Below are positions 7,898 through 15,944 of a stretch of 64,000 nt of DNA, piece by piece. Source of the DNA: Flaviflexus massiliensis (GTDB taxonomy: Bacteria > Actinomycetota > Actinomycetes > Actinomycetales > Actinomycetaceae). Both the position numbers and the translations under genes were made by a program. How positions within the stretch are numbered: the stretch's first letter is position 1; the number at the start of each line of letters is the position of its first letter. The notes beneath the pieces are model-generated. The model was given only the letters and a program-made list of their open reading frames with translations, did not search any database and was not told the origin of the DNA. The stretch is from contig NZ_LN831058.1 in assembly GCF_001375495.1 (NCBI RefSeq), forward strand, positions 516,768-580,767, given 5' to 3'.

Positions 7898-8725
7898 CTA
7901 GTTCTGTCCAAGAGCCTTGATTCGAAGCCTCACACTGTCGGATTGGATGGCGCCGGGGATTGCGAGCTTCTGTGGAAGAGAAACGACTGTTTCAAAGTCC
8001 GACGATTCAATGACTCGTGCCTCAATGACCTGGTTGCTTCCCAGGAATCCGGTGACCTCGGGGGTGGGATGAGCAAGAAGCTCCGCGGGGGTGTCCACCT
8101 GTTCGAGCTTGCCTTCTGACATGATCCCCACCCTGTCAGCCACGGTGAATGCCTCGTCGTGGTCGTGGGTGACGTAGATGGCGGTGGCTCCTGCCGCGGT
8201 CAGGATGCTCCTCAAATCGTTCGAGAGTCTTTCTCGCAGCACCCGGTCGAGTGCCGAAAGTGGTTCATCGAGCAGGAGGACGCTGGGACGGGGGGCAAGG
8301 GAGCGAGCAAGGGCAACGCGTTGGGCTTGACCACCGGACAGGGTCGTGACGGGGCGTTCCCCCATCCCCACCAAGCCAACCAGTTCCAGCAGTTCATCAA
8401 CTCGGGCACGAATCTTGGTCTTGGACTGCCCCTTGAGCCCGTAAGCAATATTTCCTACCACGGTTCGGTGAGTGAAAAGCTGAGCATCCTGGAACACCAT
8501 CCCCACGTTCCGTCGGTGCACCGGAACTCCGGCCAGTGATCGACCATCCACCTCGATAATGCCACTTGCAGGTTCGAGGCCGGCAATTCCCCGCAGGAGG
8601 GATGATTTACCGCACCCGGACGGTCCGAGGAGGGCGAGGATCTCGCCTGTTTGAACAGTGAGGCTCACGTTATCGACGGCGACGGTGTCTCCGTAGGTGA
8701 CGGTCACGTTTTCTAGGCTGATCAC
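7898..8725 (-). CDS. thiQ: Thiamine ABC transporter ATP-binding protein
   Basis: This 275-residue ABC ATPase has Walker A GPSGCGKSS, Q-loop VFQDAQL, signature LSGGQAQRVALARS, Walker B VLLLDEPLSALD and the switch His in YVTHDHDEA. The last 60 residues form a small extra domain such as is seen in CUT/Fe/thiamine importers. It is the third gene of an operon controlled by a TPP riboswitch, and its GTG start overlaps the permease stop (GTGA). The operon order thiB-thiP-thiQ and the riboswitch together identify the substrate as thiamine or its phosphates rather than iron or polyamine. Confidence 0.88.
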   Translation of the reverse strand: MISLENVTVTYGDTVAVDNVSLTVQTGEILALLGPSGCGKSSLLRGIAGLEPASGIIEVDGRSLAGVPVHRRNVGMVFQDAQLFTHRTVVGNIAYGLKGQSKTKIRARVDELLELVGLVGMGERPVTTLSGGQAQRVALARSLAPRPSVLLLDEPLSALDRVLRERLSNDLRSILTAAGATAIYVTHDHDEAFTVADRVGIMSEGKLEQVDTPAELLAHPTPEVTGFLGSNQVIEARVIESSDFETVVSLPQKLAIPGAIQSDSVRLRIKALGQN

Positions 8726-10347
8726 TGTGGGTCCTTTCGTGCGGCCTCTGCGACCGCCATGATCGTTGCCGCGAGCAGCGCCAGCACGACTGCTCCCGCC
8801 ATCGCCATCCCATAATTGTGTTCACCAGGGCGACCAAGCAGCCGGACGATGATGACGGGCAGGGTTTGATTATCGGGGCGGGCCAGGAACGATGTGGCAC
8901 CAAATTCCCCAAGGGACGTGGCGAACGCGAAACCGATTGCGACACCGATGCCGCGCACCAGGAATGGTCCGTCGATCGTGGCGAGAACCCGCCACGGGGG
9001 CGCACCGAGGGTGGCGGCGGCTTCTCTCCGGCCGGGGGTGATGGCCTGCAGGGTGGGTGTCAGGGAGCGCACCACGAGGGGGAGTGCGACAACGGCTTGG
9101 GCGATGGGAATGAGCAGCGGAGAATTGCGCAGGTCAAGGGGCGGGGAATCGAGTGCGATCGAGAAACCAAATCCGACCGTCACGGCACTCACCCCCAAAG
9201 GCAGCAGGATGGCTCCCGAGAGTGCCTCCTGTCCGCGGCGAAGAGGGCCACGGACATGGCGCGACAGGACGAGCGACAGTGGCACACCGATGAGGAGGGA
9301 TATGGCCGTGGCGGCGAGTCCAATGACGAGGGAATTGGTGATTGCCTCGTGGACGGTGGCACCTCCCGCAAAGCCCTCACCCGATGTTGCGAGCAAAGAA
9401 TAGTTTTTTAAGCTCCACTCCCCATCAACCTGAAGCGATCTCGTGACGAGGGTGAGGATAGGGGTGGTGATGAGGGTAATGATGACGATTGCGGTCAGTA
9501 CAGCAACCGGAATGTCGCCCTTCGTGAAGGGGGTGACGTGACGTCCCCTCAGGTTGAGTCTCGTTGCGGCTTTCTTGGACAGTTTCTCGCTGACAATCAG
9601 GGTGCAGATGACGATGACGACCTGCAGGATCGACAGCACCGCAGCCGTCTTGACGTCAAGATAGGCCTGGGCTTGCCGCCAAATCTCCGTCTCCAGCGTC
9701 CCATATCCGGGAGATCCGAGAGTACGGATCAGTCCGTAGCTGGTCGAGCAAAAGAGGAAGACAATGGCTCCGGCTGAGGCTATGGCCGGGGCAAGCTGGG
9801 GAAGAGTGACGGTCCAGAACGCTCGGGCCCGGGATGCTCCAAGAGTGCGTGCGGCCTGCACGACCCGCGGGTCGAGGCTCTGCCACATGCTTCCCACAGT
9901 CCTCACAACAACCGCATAGTTGAAGTAGACGAGGGCCAGAACAACGGCCGTGAGGGTCTCGTCCAGTCCGAGGAAACCAAGGGGACCTCCCCTGCCGAGC
10001 AGTGCGCGGAAGGCAACACCAACGACAACGGTAGGCAGGACGAACGGGATCGTTGCCAGTGCGCGCGCGGCCCGCTGTAGGGGGAATTTGATTCGGTAAA
10101 GGACGTAGGCTCCCGGAACCCCAAGAAGGATTGCGCCGGCCGTGCCGAGGGTTGCCTGGATGAGGGTCTGCCCCACGACCTTCCAGGTTGTGGAATTCGT
10201 GAGGACGGTACGGATGTGGCCCGTTTCCACCCCCTCATCCCACACTCCCAACATAAGCATTGAGAGTGTGGGATAGAGGAAGAAGACCGCGAGAAACGCT
10301 ACCGGAACAATGACGGCGGCGGTCCAGGCTCCCCGCCAGAGTCTCAC
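8722..10347 (-). CDS. thiP: Thiamine ABC transporter permease (double domain)
   Basis: This 541-residue membrane protein has two fused binding-protein-dependent permease domains of about six helices each. An EAA loop is visible in each half: AARTLGASRARAFWTVTLP (about residue 165) and AAATLGAPPWRVLATIDGP (about residue 445). The double-domain form is characteristic of ThiP and the related ferric iron permeases. It overlaps thiB by four bases (GTGA) and thiQ in the same way, so the three are translationally coupled. Confidence 0.88.
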   Translation of the reverse strand: MRLWRGAWTAAVIVPVAFLAVFFLYPTLSMLMLGVWDEGVETGHIRTVLTNSTTWKVVGQTLIQATLGTAGAILLGVPGAYVLYRIKFPLQRAARALATIPFVLPTVVVGVAFRALLGRGGPLGFLGLDETLTAVVLALVYFNYAVVVRTVGSMWQSLDPRVVQAARTLGASRARAFWTVTLPQLAPAIASAGAIVFLFCSTSYGLIRTLGSPGYGTLETEIWRQAQAYLDVKTAAVLSILQVVIVICTLIVSEKLSKKAATRLNLRGRHVTPFTKGDIPVAVLTAIVIITLITTPILTLVTRSLQVDGEWSLKNYSLLATSGEGFAGGATVHEAITNSLVIGLAATAISLLIGVPLSLVLSRHVRGPLRRGQEALSGAILLPLGVSAVTVGFGFSIALDSPPLDLRNSPLLIPIAQAVVALPLVVRSLTPTLQAITPGRREAAATLGAPPWRVLATIDGPFLVRGIGVAIGFAFATSLGEFGATSFLARPDNQTLPVIIVRLLGRPGEHNYGMAMAGAVVLALLAATIMAVAEAARKDPQ

Positions 10348-11333
10348 GGAAGGTCAGCGAAGGTATCGAGCCAGGCTGCTCGATCGATCGTTTCGGGATC
10401 GACGACGATCGGGGTGTCCGACAGGCTCGCAACCTGCTGCCACTCTTCCGGGAGCGCCACCGAATCGTCAACTGGATACATGTACATGGATTCGGGGAGG
10501 CCCTCCTGGACTCCCTCGCTCAGCATGAAGTCAATGAATGCCTGAGCACCCTCCGAGTTCTGACCACCCTTGACGACACCCGCGTATTCGACCTGACGGA
10601 CGCACGTGTCAGGCATGTACGTGGTGCCCGGTGCCGCGGCAGGGCTGGATGAGTAGGAGAGAACGAGCGGGTAAGGGCCTTCTCCGCCTGCTGCTGAGAA
10701 GTCAGCATAGTAGGCATCCGACCAGCCGCTCGATACTCTCGCCCCACCGCTCAGCAGGTCGCCCCAGAAGGCCGGCCAGTCGTCACCGTAAACGGTGGCC
10801 GTGGCCGCGAGGAAGGCGAATCCGGGTGAGGACGCAGCGGGGTCGATGACGGCCAGCAGTTCAGCGTATTCGGGCTGACGCAGGTCGTCGAGCTCAGCTG
10901 GTGCGTCGATCCCGTGTTGTTCAAACCAGGCGGTGTCAACGTTGACGCACACGTCCCCCTGGTCGATCGGGGTCAGCCGCTCGTCCACCACCAGTTGCTT
11001 AGCTGATTCGGGCAGGCTGTCCGAGGTGTAGGGGTCGAGAACATCGTCCTCGAGGACGGTGCCAACAATGAACGTGTCGAGTCCGTACACGCCATCGGCC
11101 ACCGGATTGTCCTTGTTCAGAATGAGCTGGTTGACGAGCACCCCACCATCGCCCGGGGCGATGGTTTGCAGTTCGTATCCGGACTCTTCTTCAAACTGGG
11201 CGATCTGTTCCTCGCTCAGAACAAACGAGTCGTGGGTCAAGATCGTGACGGTTGTGGCTTCCTCATCCGAATCCGATGAGCCGCATGCTGCGAGCAGTGA
11301 CGCGACCGCCACCATTCCCACAATCTTCTTCAT
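10344..11333 (-). CDS. thiB: Thiamine ABC transporter substrate-binding lipoprotein
   Basis: This 329-residue exported protein has a short signal peptide MKKIVGMVAVASLLAAC with lipobox LLAAC (Cys about residue 17). The start of the mature region TVTILTHDSF and the GVYGLDTF block match the ThiB family, which captures thiamine, TMP or TPP. A further ThiB-like block is SGWSDAYYADF. Start ATG 11333 is taken because the signal peptide begins there; the longer in-frame reading from 11444 would translate the riboswitch. Expression is expected to fall when TPP is abundant. Confidence 0.9.
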   Translation of the reverse strand: MKKIVGMVAVASLLAACGSSDSDEEATTVTILTHDSFVLSEEQIAQFEEESGYELQTIAPGDGGVLVNQLILNKDNPVADGVYGLDTFIVGTVLEDDVLDPYTSDSLPESAKQLVVDERLTPIDQGDVCVNVDTAWFEQHGIDAPAELDDLRQPEYAELLAVIDPAASSPGFAFLAATATVYGDDWPAFWGDLLSGGARVSSGWSDAYYADFSAAGGEGPYPLVLSYSSSPAAAPGTTYMPDTCVRQVEYAGVVKGGQNSEGAQAFIDFMLSEGVQEGLPESMYMYPVDDSVALPEEWQQVASLSDTPIVVDPETIDRAAWLDTFADLP

Positions 11334-11391
11334 GTGTTCCTCCATGTCTGGAGGGGAAAGACTCTGCCATGAGGCGGAGTCCGAGAGAATC

Positions 11392-11475
11392 CCGACTTCC
11401 TTCGCCGGTCCTAACCGGGCAGGTTCGAGGGTCTGCATGGTCATGCACTCTCAGCGCCGTGGCGCTCCCCTGTCG
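11392..11475 (-). promoter_or_regulatory. TPP riboswitch (THI element)
   Basis: Read on the minus strand, the leader holds the diagnostic blocks in order: AGGGGAGC, then GCTGAGAGTGC, a small variable stem (ATGACCATGC), AGACCCTCGAACCTG, the CCGGTTAGGACCGG stem and GCGAAGGAAGTC. These are the conserved parts of the TPP aptamer, directly upstream of thiB. About 55 bases lie between the aptamer and the start codon, room for an expression platform that could mask the ribosome site GGAGG at 11338-11342. Confidence 0.93.
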
Positions 11476-11483
11476 TATTCCCC

Positions 11484-11489
11484 ATGGTA
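11484..11489 (-). promoter_or_regulatory. -10 element of the thi operon
   Basis: TACCAT on the minus strand, about seven bases before the first base of the TPP aptamer region. No good -35 hexamer is seen. Confidence 0.5.
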
Positions 11490-11727
11490 GGCCAAGAGAG
11501 CACCGAGTGACACATCCGTACAGGTCGTGGACACCGAAAACTAGATCAGTATCGACCTTTCAGCACGGGCCACAGCACGGTCAGGCCCATATATTTCTCC
11601 ATATTCCTTCCACCTACTGACCGGTTTTGTTGTTTCTGCCTACCTGGATTTATCTTGATCCTGTGCGTCGCTGTCGACGTGTGCCGCACGGGTGCGTCAG
11701 GAACAATGAACCACTGTGGAGGACCAA

Positions 11728-12099
11728 ATGGGGTTCAGTTCGATTGTGGAATGGACGCTGTATGTGGAGATTCCGATCCCCAATGATGTGAATGAGCTTC
11801 TCATTCGTGGCGAGCAGGCGCACGCCGCCTACAAGACGTTCCGGGATGCTGCGATCTTCACGTCGAAGCGCCTCATTATTCGGGATGCTCAAGGTATCCG
11901 CGGGAGCAAGGTCGAGATCTATTCAATCCCCAATTCCTCCATCAACATGTGGTCAACGGAGAACTCGGGATCGCTGGACTACAATGCCGAAGTCCAGCTC
12001 TGGACCCGTGCCGGTCATATCAAGATCAACCTGTCTCGCAAGGTCGATGTTCGCCGCTTCGACTGGATAATCGCCAACTCCGTCCTCGGCAACGACTAA
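11728..12099 (+). CDS. Bacterial PH-domain protein (bPH_1-like)
   Basis: This 123-residue protein consists of a single bacterial pleckstrin-homology domain. The characteristic DAAIFTSKRLIIRDAQ strand pair is followed by KVEIYSIPNSSINMW and DYNAEVQLWTRAGHIKINL. These proteins are small, cytoplasmic, form rings or barrels, and have no agreed biochemical role. Start ATG 11728 is preferred over GTG 11716 because GGAGG lies at the right distance before it. The gene is monocistronic and ends at a long palindrome. Confidence 0.82.
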   Translation: MGFSSIVEWTLYVEIPIPNDVNELLIRGEQAHAAYKTFRDAAIFTSKRLIIRDAQGIRGSKVEIYSIPNSSINMWSTENSGSLDYNAEVQLWTRAGHIKINLSRKVDVRRFDWIIANSVLGND

Positions 12100-12134
12100 C
12101 CACTCACTAGCCTGCTCACGTGGGAGACGATGGG

Positions 12135-12165
12135 TGTGTCCCGACCATTGAATGGTCGGGACACA
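12135..12165. terminator. Bidirectional terminator palindrome
   Basis: A 15-bp perfect inverted repeat around one central base, between two convergent genes (PH-domain protein and DUF4235 protein). It can fold equally well on either transcript. Confidence 0.8.
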
Positions 12166-12201
12166 GGAGCACAGGTCATGCCTGTTTAACGATTGTTGCG
12201 G

Positions 12202-12456
12202 TTACGCGGAGACGGACTTGGCTCCCCTGCCGTACATCTGGCTTGCCTTCCTCATGACGAGGTTGTGGATGAGGGTGCGGGTTGCGCCTGCCACCACCGA
12301 GAACACCACGACCTCGAGGAGGTTTGATTCAAAGTCGTCTTCGTCGGGCGCGTTGTGTCCAGTGGCGAACTGCCAGCTCTTCTCGACGACCTGCTTTGCG
12401 AGCAGGCCAGCAACGAGGCCTCCACCGGTGCTAATAATTTTCCATCCAATATCCAT
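12202..12456 (-). CDS. DUF4235 family small membrane protein
   Basis: This 84-residue protein has two predicted helices: one over residues 5-25 with a Gly-rich GGGLVAGLLAKQV motif, and a second over about 47-65. It matches DUF4235, an actinobacterial family of unknown function. It lies just after the mrp operon (24 bases) in the same direction, with a ribosome site CGAAAGGACC before ATG 12456, so it may be the last gene of that transcript. Confidence 0.8.
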   Translation of the reverse strand: MDIGWKIISTGGGLVAGLLAKQVVEKSWQFATGHNAPDEDDFESNLLEVVVFSVVAGATRTLIHNLVMRKASQMYGRGAKSVSA

Positions 12457-12479
12457 ACCTGGTCCTTTCGATGTGAGGG

Positions 12480-12863
12480 CTACGCGGAATTCTTCTTCGG
12501 GCCGATTTTCAAGTCTGATCTCGTGGATTCGATGTCGTCACCAAGCTCATCCACCACAAGGTCTTCTCGGACAATACCACCAGTACGATAGCCTGCACGA
12601 CCGATCATGTGTGCCGAAATTGGTGAAGTCACGAACTGGAAAGCAATGATGAGAAGTGCAGTCCAGGCGAGTGCCCCGTCTCGCACGACGAGGGCCATGC
12701 CGGTCACGGCGAGAATGAGTCCGAAAACCTGGGGTTTGGTCGCGGCGTGCTGCCGCGACAGCAGATCCGGGAAACGATTGACCGCAATCGCTGCGATGAG
12801 CACGAGCCCACATCCAGCAACCAGCAGTACCGAACCGACAATGTCCATGATGGTCTCAAGCAT
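12480..12863 (-). CDS. mrpG: Na+/H+ antiporter subunit G
   Basis: This is a 127-residue MnhG/MrpG subunit with three membrane helices; conserved blocks are AVNRFPDLLSRQHAATKPQ and the SAHMIGRAGYRTG loop. It is part of the multi-subunit Mrp cation/proton antiporter that exports Na+ using the proton gradient. Start ATG 12863 (MLETIMDIVG) is taken because it gives the family N terminus and an eight-base overlap with mrpF; the longer reading is Arg/Met-rich and unlike the family. The C-terminal 35-residue hydrophilic tail is longer than in minimal MrpG. Confidence 0.88.
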   Translation of the reverse strand: MLETIMDIVGSVLLVAGCGLVLIAAIAVNRFPDLLSRQHAATKPQVFGLILAVTGMALVVRDGALAWTALLIIAFQFVTSPISAHMIGRAGYRTGGIVREDLVVDELGDDIESTRSDLKIGPKKNSA

Positions 12864-13254
12864 TGCTCTCCCCCTCATCCTCACCCTGGTCCGGGTTGTG
12901 CACTTCTTCGTCATCATCGTCCGCACGGATCTTCGCATCCGCCAGGATCTTTGCGACCTCATCCTTCGTCAAGATCCGCTTATCCGCCGTCGGCTCGTGT
13001 GCGGCAAAGCGCGCGATCGTGGTCGAACCGATGAAACCAACGATCGCGAGAATCACGAGGACGGGCAGCAGGTCGGTGCGCCTGGTGACCGCGGAAATAA
13101 CCATCATGGCGGCGAGAATCGTGGAGGTGAACAGGTCAACCGCCACCATCCGATCCAGCATCGACGGGCCCCGCGAGACACGGATAACAACACCGATCGC
13201 GGCTAGGAACAGGAGGATCCCACAGATCCACGACACAACGGTGAGCAGGGTCAT
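12856..13254 (-). CDS. mrpF: Na+/H+ antiporter subunit F
   Basis: This 132-residue three-helix MrpF subunit shows RVSRGPSMLDRMVAVDLF, the family hallmark, followed by two further helices. The C terminus carries an acidic cytoplasmic extension (KDEVAKILADAKIRADDDDEE). It overlaps mrpE (ATGA) and mrpG, indicating coupled translation of the antiporter subunits. Confidence 0.9.
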   Translation of the reverse strand: MTLLTVVSWICGILLFLAAIGVVIRVSRGPSMLDRMVAVDLFTSTILAAMMVISAVTRRTDLLPVLVILAIVGFIGSTTIARFAAHEPTADKRILTKDEVAKILADAKIRADDDDEEVHNPDQGEDEGESNA

Positions 13255-13886
13255 GACTGCTCACCCGCCGGAGCCGCATAGGGCACGGGAAGCATCTGTC
13301 CCATCTTGGAGCCGGGAGCAAACCCAGCATCAATCAGCTGGTTGTGGGAGGCAAAGGCACGCAGGATGCGTTCCTCCTGGTCGAGCACGGCCTGGTGGGC
13401 CGCCTCCAGTCCCCCCGCCACATCAACATCGAACACGTGAATGTAGAGGGTTCCTGTAGAGGCGTGAGCATCGACCACAACCGAGCCGGGAACGAGGGAG
13501 GTCATACCTGACAGGGCCGTGAGGAACACGTCGGAGTGAGCACGGGTCTGCACGCGGATGACAGCGCCCCGGGGCTTCTTTCCGGCAAGAGCGTAGTAAG
13601 AAATCTGCAGGGAAGCCTGCACCACGTCGACAAGGAAGACCCAAACAAAGCGGACAAGCGCCACGGGCCGGAACCTGCCATCGAACGTAGCCGCAGGGAG
13701 CGGGGTCAGGGTGGTGATAATGAGGGCGAGGGAGAATCCGGCAAGAATGTTTCCAGCAGAAATATCACCCCAGAGAAGCACCCACACGATCGTGAGCCAG
13801 ATGAGCATGCCGGCGGTTGCGTGCGGGAAGCGGCCGGGCCTGTTCGTCGCGGCCCTGATGGAGGCGCGCGCACTTGATTCACTCAT
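13251..13886 (-). CDS. mrpE: Na+/H+ antiporter subunit E
   Basis: This 211-residue MrpE protein has an N-terminal hydrophobic part (about residues 20-100) and a cytoplasmic part containing RVQTRAHSDVFLTALSGM and SLVPGSVVVD, the family signature. A C-terminal extension of about 40 residues follows. MrpE is required for assembly of the Mrp complex in the membrane. It overlaps mrpD and mrpF by four bases each. Confidence 0.9.
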   Translation of the reverse strand: MSESSARASIRAATNRPGRFPHATAGMLIWLTIVWVLLWGDISAGNILAGFSLALIITTLTPLPAATFDGRFRPVALVRFVWVFLVDVVQASLQISYYALAGKKPRGAVIRVQTRAHSDVFLTALSGMTSLVPGSVVVDAHASTGTLYIHVFDVDVAGGLEAAHQAVLDQEERILRAFASHNQLIDAGFAPGSKMGQMLPVPYAAPAGEQS

Positions 13887-15469
13887 TTGCTGACATCCTC
13901 ATTCGCGTCGACAACTTCCTGATCTAAGGATATTCCTCCCGCATCCTCATCCCCATTTTCGGACTGGCCGGTTCCCCTGTTGCCATCGGGGAAGACGGCA
14001 ACAATGTAGGGTCCGCGTCGTTCCAGTTCTACGGCCGCCTTTTCAGCGTAGCTGTAGATCGGGCCGGAGAAGGCGGCAATGCCGAGAGACATGATGACGA
14101 GAGAGGCGGCGGCACCGTACATGCCGCCCGGAATTTTCTTCGACTCCAGCTCCTCCTCTGCCTCCTGCCAGAAGGCAAGGTTCCAGGCGCGCAGGACCGC
14201 GTACAGGGTCAGGAGCGAGGTGACGAGGCCGGCACCGATCAGCCACCAGTCAATCGTTTGACCGGACTCTGCCGAGGCGGAGATAAGACCAACTTTGCCG
14301 AGGAAACCGGTCATGGGCGGGATGCCTGCCAGTCCCAGAGCAGGGACGAGGTAGAGGGCGGCGATCAGCGGCGCCGATTTCGCGAGCGCCCCCAAGTTCC
14401 GCAGCGACGTCGTTCCACCGTGTCGTTCAATCAGACCCGCCACGAGGAAGAGCGCGGTTTGTACGGTGATGTGGTGGATAACGTAGTAGATCGTGGCCGC
14501 GAGCCCCGCCTCACTCGAGACAGAGATGCCCCAGATCATGAAGCCGATGTGGGAGACGAGAGTAAACGACAGCATACGTTTGATATCTCGCTGAGTGACG
14601 GCACCGAGGATTCCGATCACCATCGTCAAAATCGCGAGCACGGACAAGATTTCGTCGAGCCTGCCTTGCGGGAAGAGCAGCACCTGGGTGCGGATGATCG
14701 CATACACGCCAACCTTGGTCAGCAGACCAGCGAACACGGCCGTCACCGGGGCGGGTGCCGTTGGGTAGGAGTCGGGCAACCAAGCGGATAGCGGGAAGAT
14801 TGCCGCCTTAATGCCGAAGGCAACGAGCAGCATCGCCTGCAGGGCAAGGCTCACGCCGGGGTCGATCTCCTGGAGCCTCGTCGCCAGGTGCGCGAAGGAC
14901 AGGGTACCGGTGGCCGCGTAGGTCATGAAGATTGCGATGAGGAAGATGATCGACGACAGCATCGACACGACGACATAGACCGTGCCGGACCGGATCCGCG
15001 TTCGTGTGCCACCCATGGTGATGAGAACAAAGGATGCCGCGAGAAGAATTTCGAAGCCTACAAACAGGTTGAAAAGGTCGCCCGTGAGGAACGCATTCGA
15101 CACGCCCGCGGACAGGATCAGGTAGGCCGGGTGATAGACCGCGGTGGGGGCCGCTTCCTCCCCATCTTCAACACCCTGGGCAAGAGAGTAGATGAGAACG
15201 GCGAGAGTGACCGCGACTGAGACGACGAGCATGAGGGTCGAGAGGCGGTCAGCGACGAGTGTGATGCCGACCGGGGCCGCCCATTCACCTACGTCGAAGA
15301 CGAGCGGACCGTCCTGCGCCAGGTATACCAGGGCCGCGGAGGTGATAAGCGAAACGGACAGGATCGATACGGAGATAATCCACTGCACGCGACGCCAATT
15401 CGAGAAGACGAGGGTAATACCAGCTCCGAGGAGGGGCAGAACAACGGGAATGCCAACAAGCCAATTCAC
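13883..15469 (-). CDS. mrpD: Na+/H+ antiporter subunit D
   Basis: This 528-residue, about 14-helix protein is of the complex-I NuoM/N type. Functional landmarks include LFNLFVGFEILLAASF (charged membrane Glu), AFGIKAAIFPLSAWLPDSYP (Lys in the proton channel) and LSFTLVSHIGFM. It forms one of the two large ion-translocating modules of the Mrp antiporter. The C-terminal 40 residues are soluble and acidic. It lies one base from mrpC. Confidence 0.92.
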   Translation of the reverse strand: MNWLVGIPVVLPLLGAGITLVFSNWRRVQWIISVSILSVSLITSAALVYLAQDGPLVFDVGEWAAPVGITLVADRLSTLMLVVSVAVTLAVLIYSLAQGVEDGEEAAPTAVYHPAYLILSAGVSNAFLTGDLFNLFVGFEILLAASFVLITMGGTRTRIRSGTVYVVVSMLSSIIFLIAIFMTYAATGTLSFAHLATRLQEIDPGVSLALQAMLLVAFGIKAAIFPLSAWLPDSYPTAPAPVTAVFAGLLTKVGVYAIIRTQVLLFPQGRLDEILSVLAILTMVIGILGAVTQRDIKRMLSFTLVSHIGFMIWGISVSSEAGLAATIYYVIHHITVQTALFLVAGLIERHGGTTSLRNLGALAKSAPLIAALYLVPALGLAGIPPMTGFLGKVGLISASAESGQTIDWWLIGAGLVTSLLTLYAVLRAWNLAFWQEAEEELESKKIPGGMYGAAASLVIMSLGIAAFSGPIYSYAEKAAVELERRGPYIVAVFPDGNRGTGQSENGDEDAGGISLDQEVVDANEDVSK

Positions 15470-15470
15470 G

Positions 15471-15944
15471 TCACTTCACCTCCCCGTCACTGTCATCGGA
15501 ATCTTCCGTTTCGTCATAGGTTTCTGCCACGGCATCATCAATACCGGACTGCTCGTCACGGACCAGACGCTCATCGCGTTCCGCCATGACAGCCAATCTC
15601 CTATCCTCAATATCGTCCTGAACCTCGTCGTTACCGTCGAGCTGCCAAGAACGGTAGGCGAGTGCGAGCATGAAAGCTGTGGTTCCCATCGTGATCACGA
15701 TCGCGGTCAACATCATTGCCTGGGCGAGCGGATCCGACATGTCTCCCGGATCCGATCCACCCACGAGTGGGGGTGTGCCGGCGCGGCCACCCGCGATGAG
15801 GAAACCAATATTGACGCCGTTGGAGAGCGCCGAGAAACCGAGAATGATGCGGGACAGGGAGCGTTCCAGGATGAGGTAGACACCAACCCCGACCAGGACG
15901 GCGCAGAGAAAAACGAGGACGAGCGAAGGAGTGGTATCGATCAT
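15471..15944 (-). CDS. mrpC: Na+/H+ antiporter subunit C
   Basis: This is a 157-residue NuoK-like subunit with three helices (residues about 5-110) and the SRIILGFSALSNGVNIGFLIAG and DPLAQAMMLTAIVITMG blocks. A C-terminal hydrophilic tail of about 45 residues with many Glu and Asp is an extension relative to minimal MrpC. It overlaps mrpA by four bases (ATGA). Confidence 0.92.
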   Translation of the reverse strand: MIDTTPSLVLVFLCAVLVGVGVYLILERSLSRIILGFSALSNGVNIGFLIAGGRAGTPPLVGGSDPGDMSDPLAQAMMLTAIVITMGTTAFMLALAYRSWQLDGNDEVQDDIEDRRLAVMAERDERLVRDEQSGIDDAVAETYDETEDSDDSDGEVK

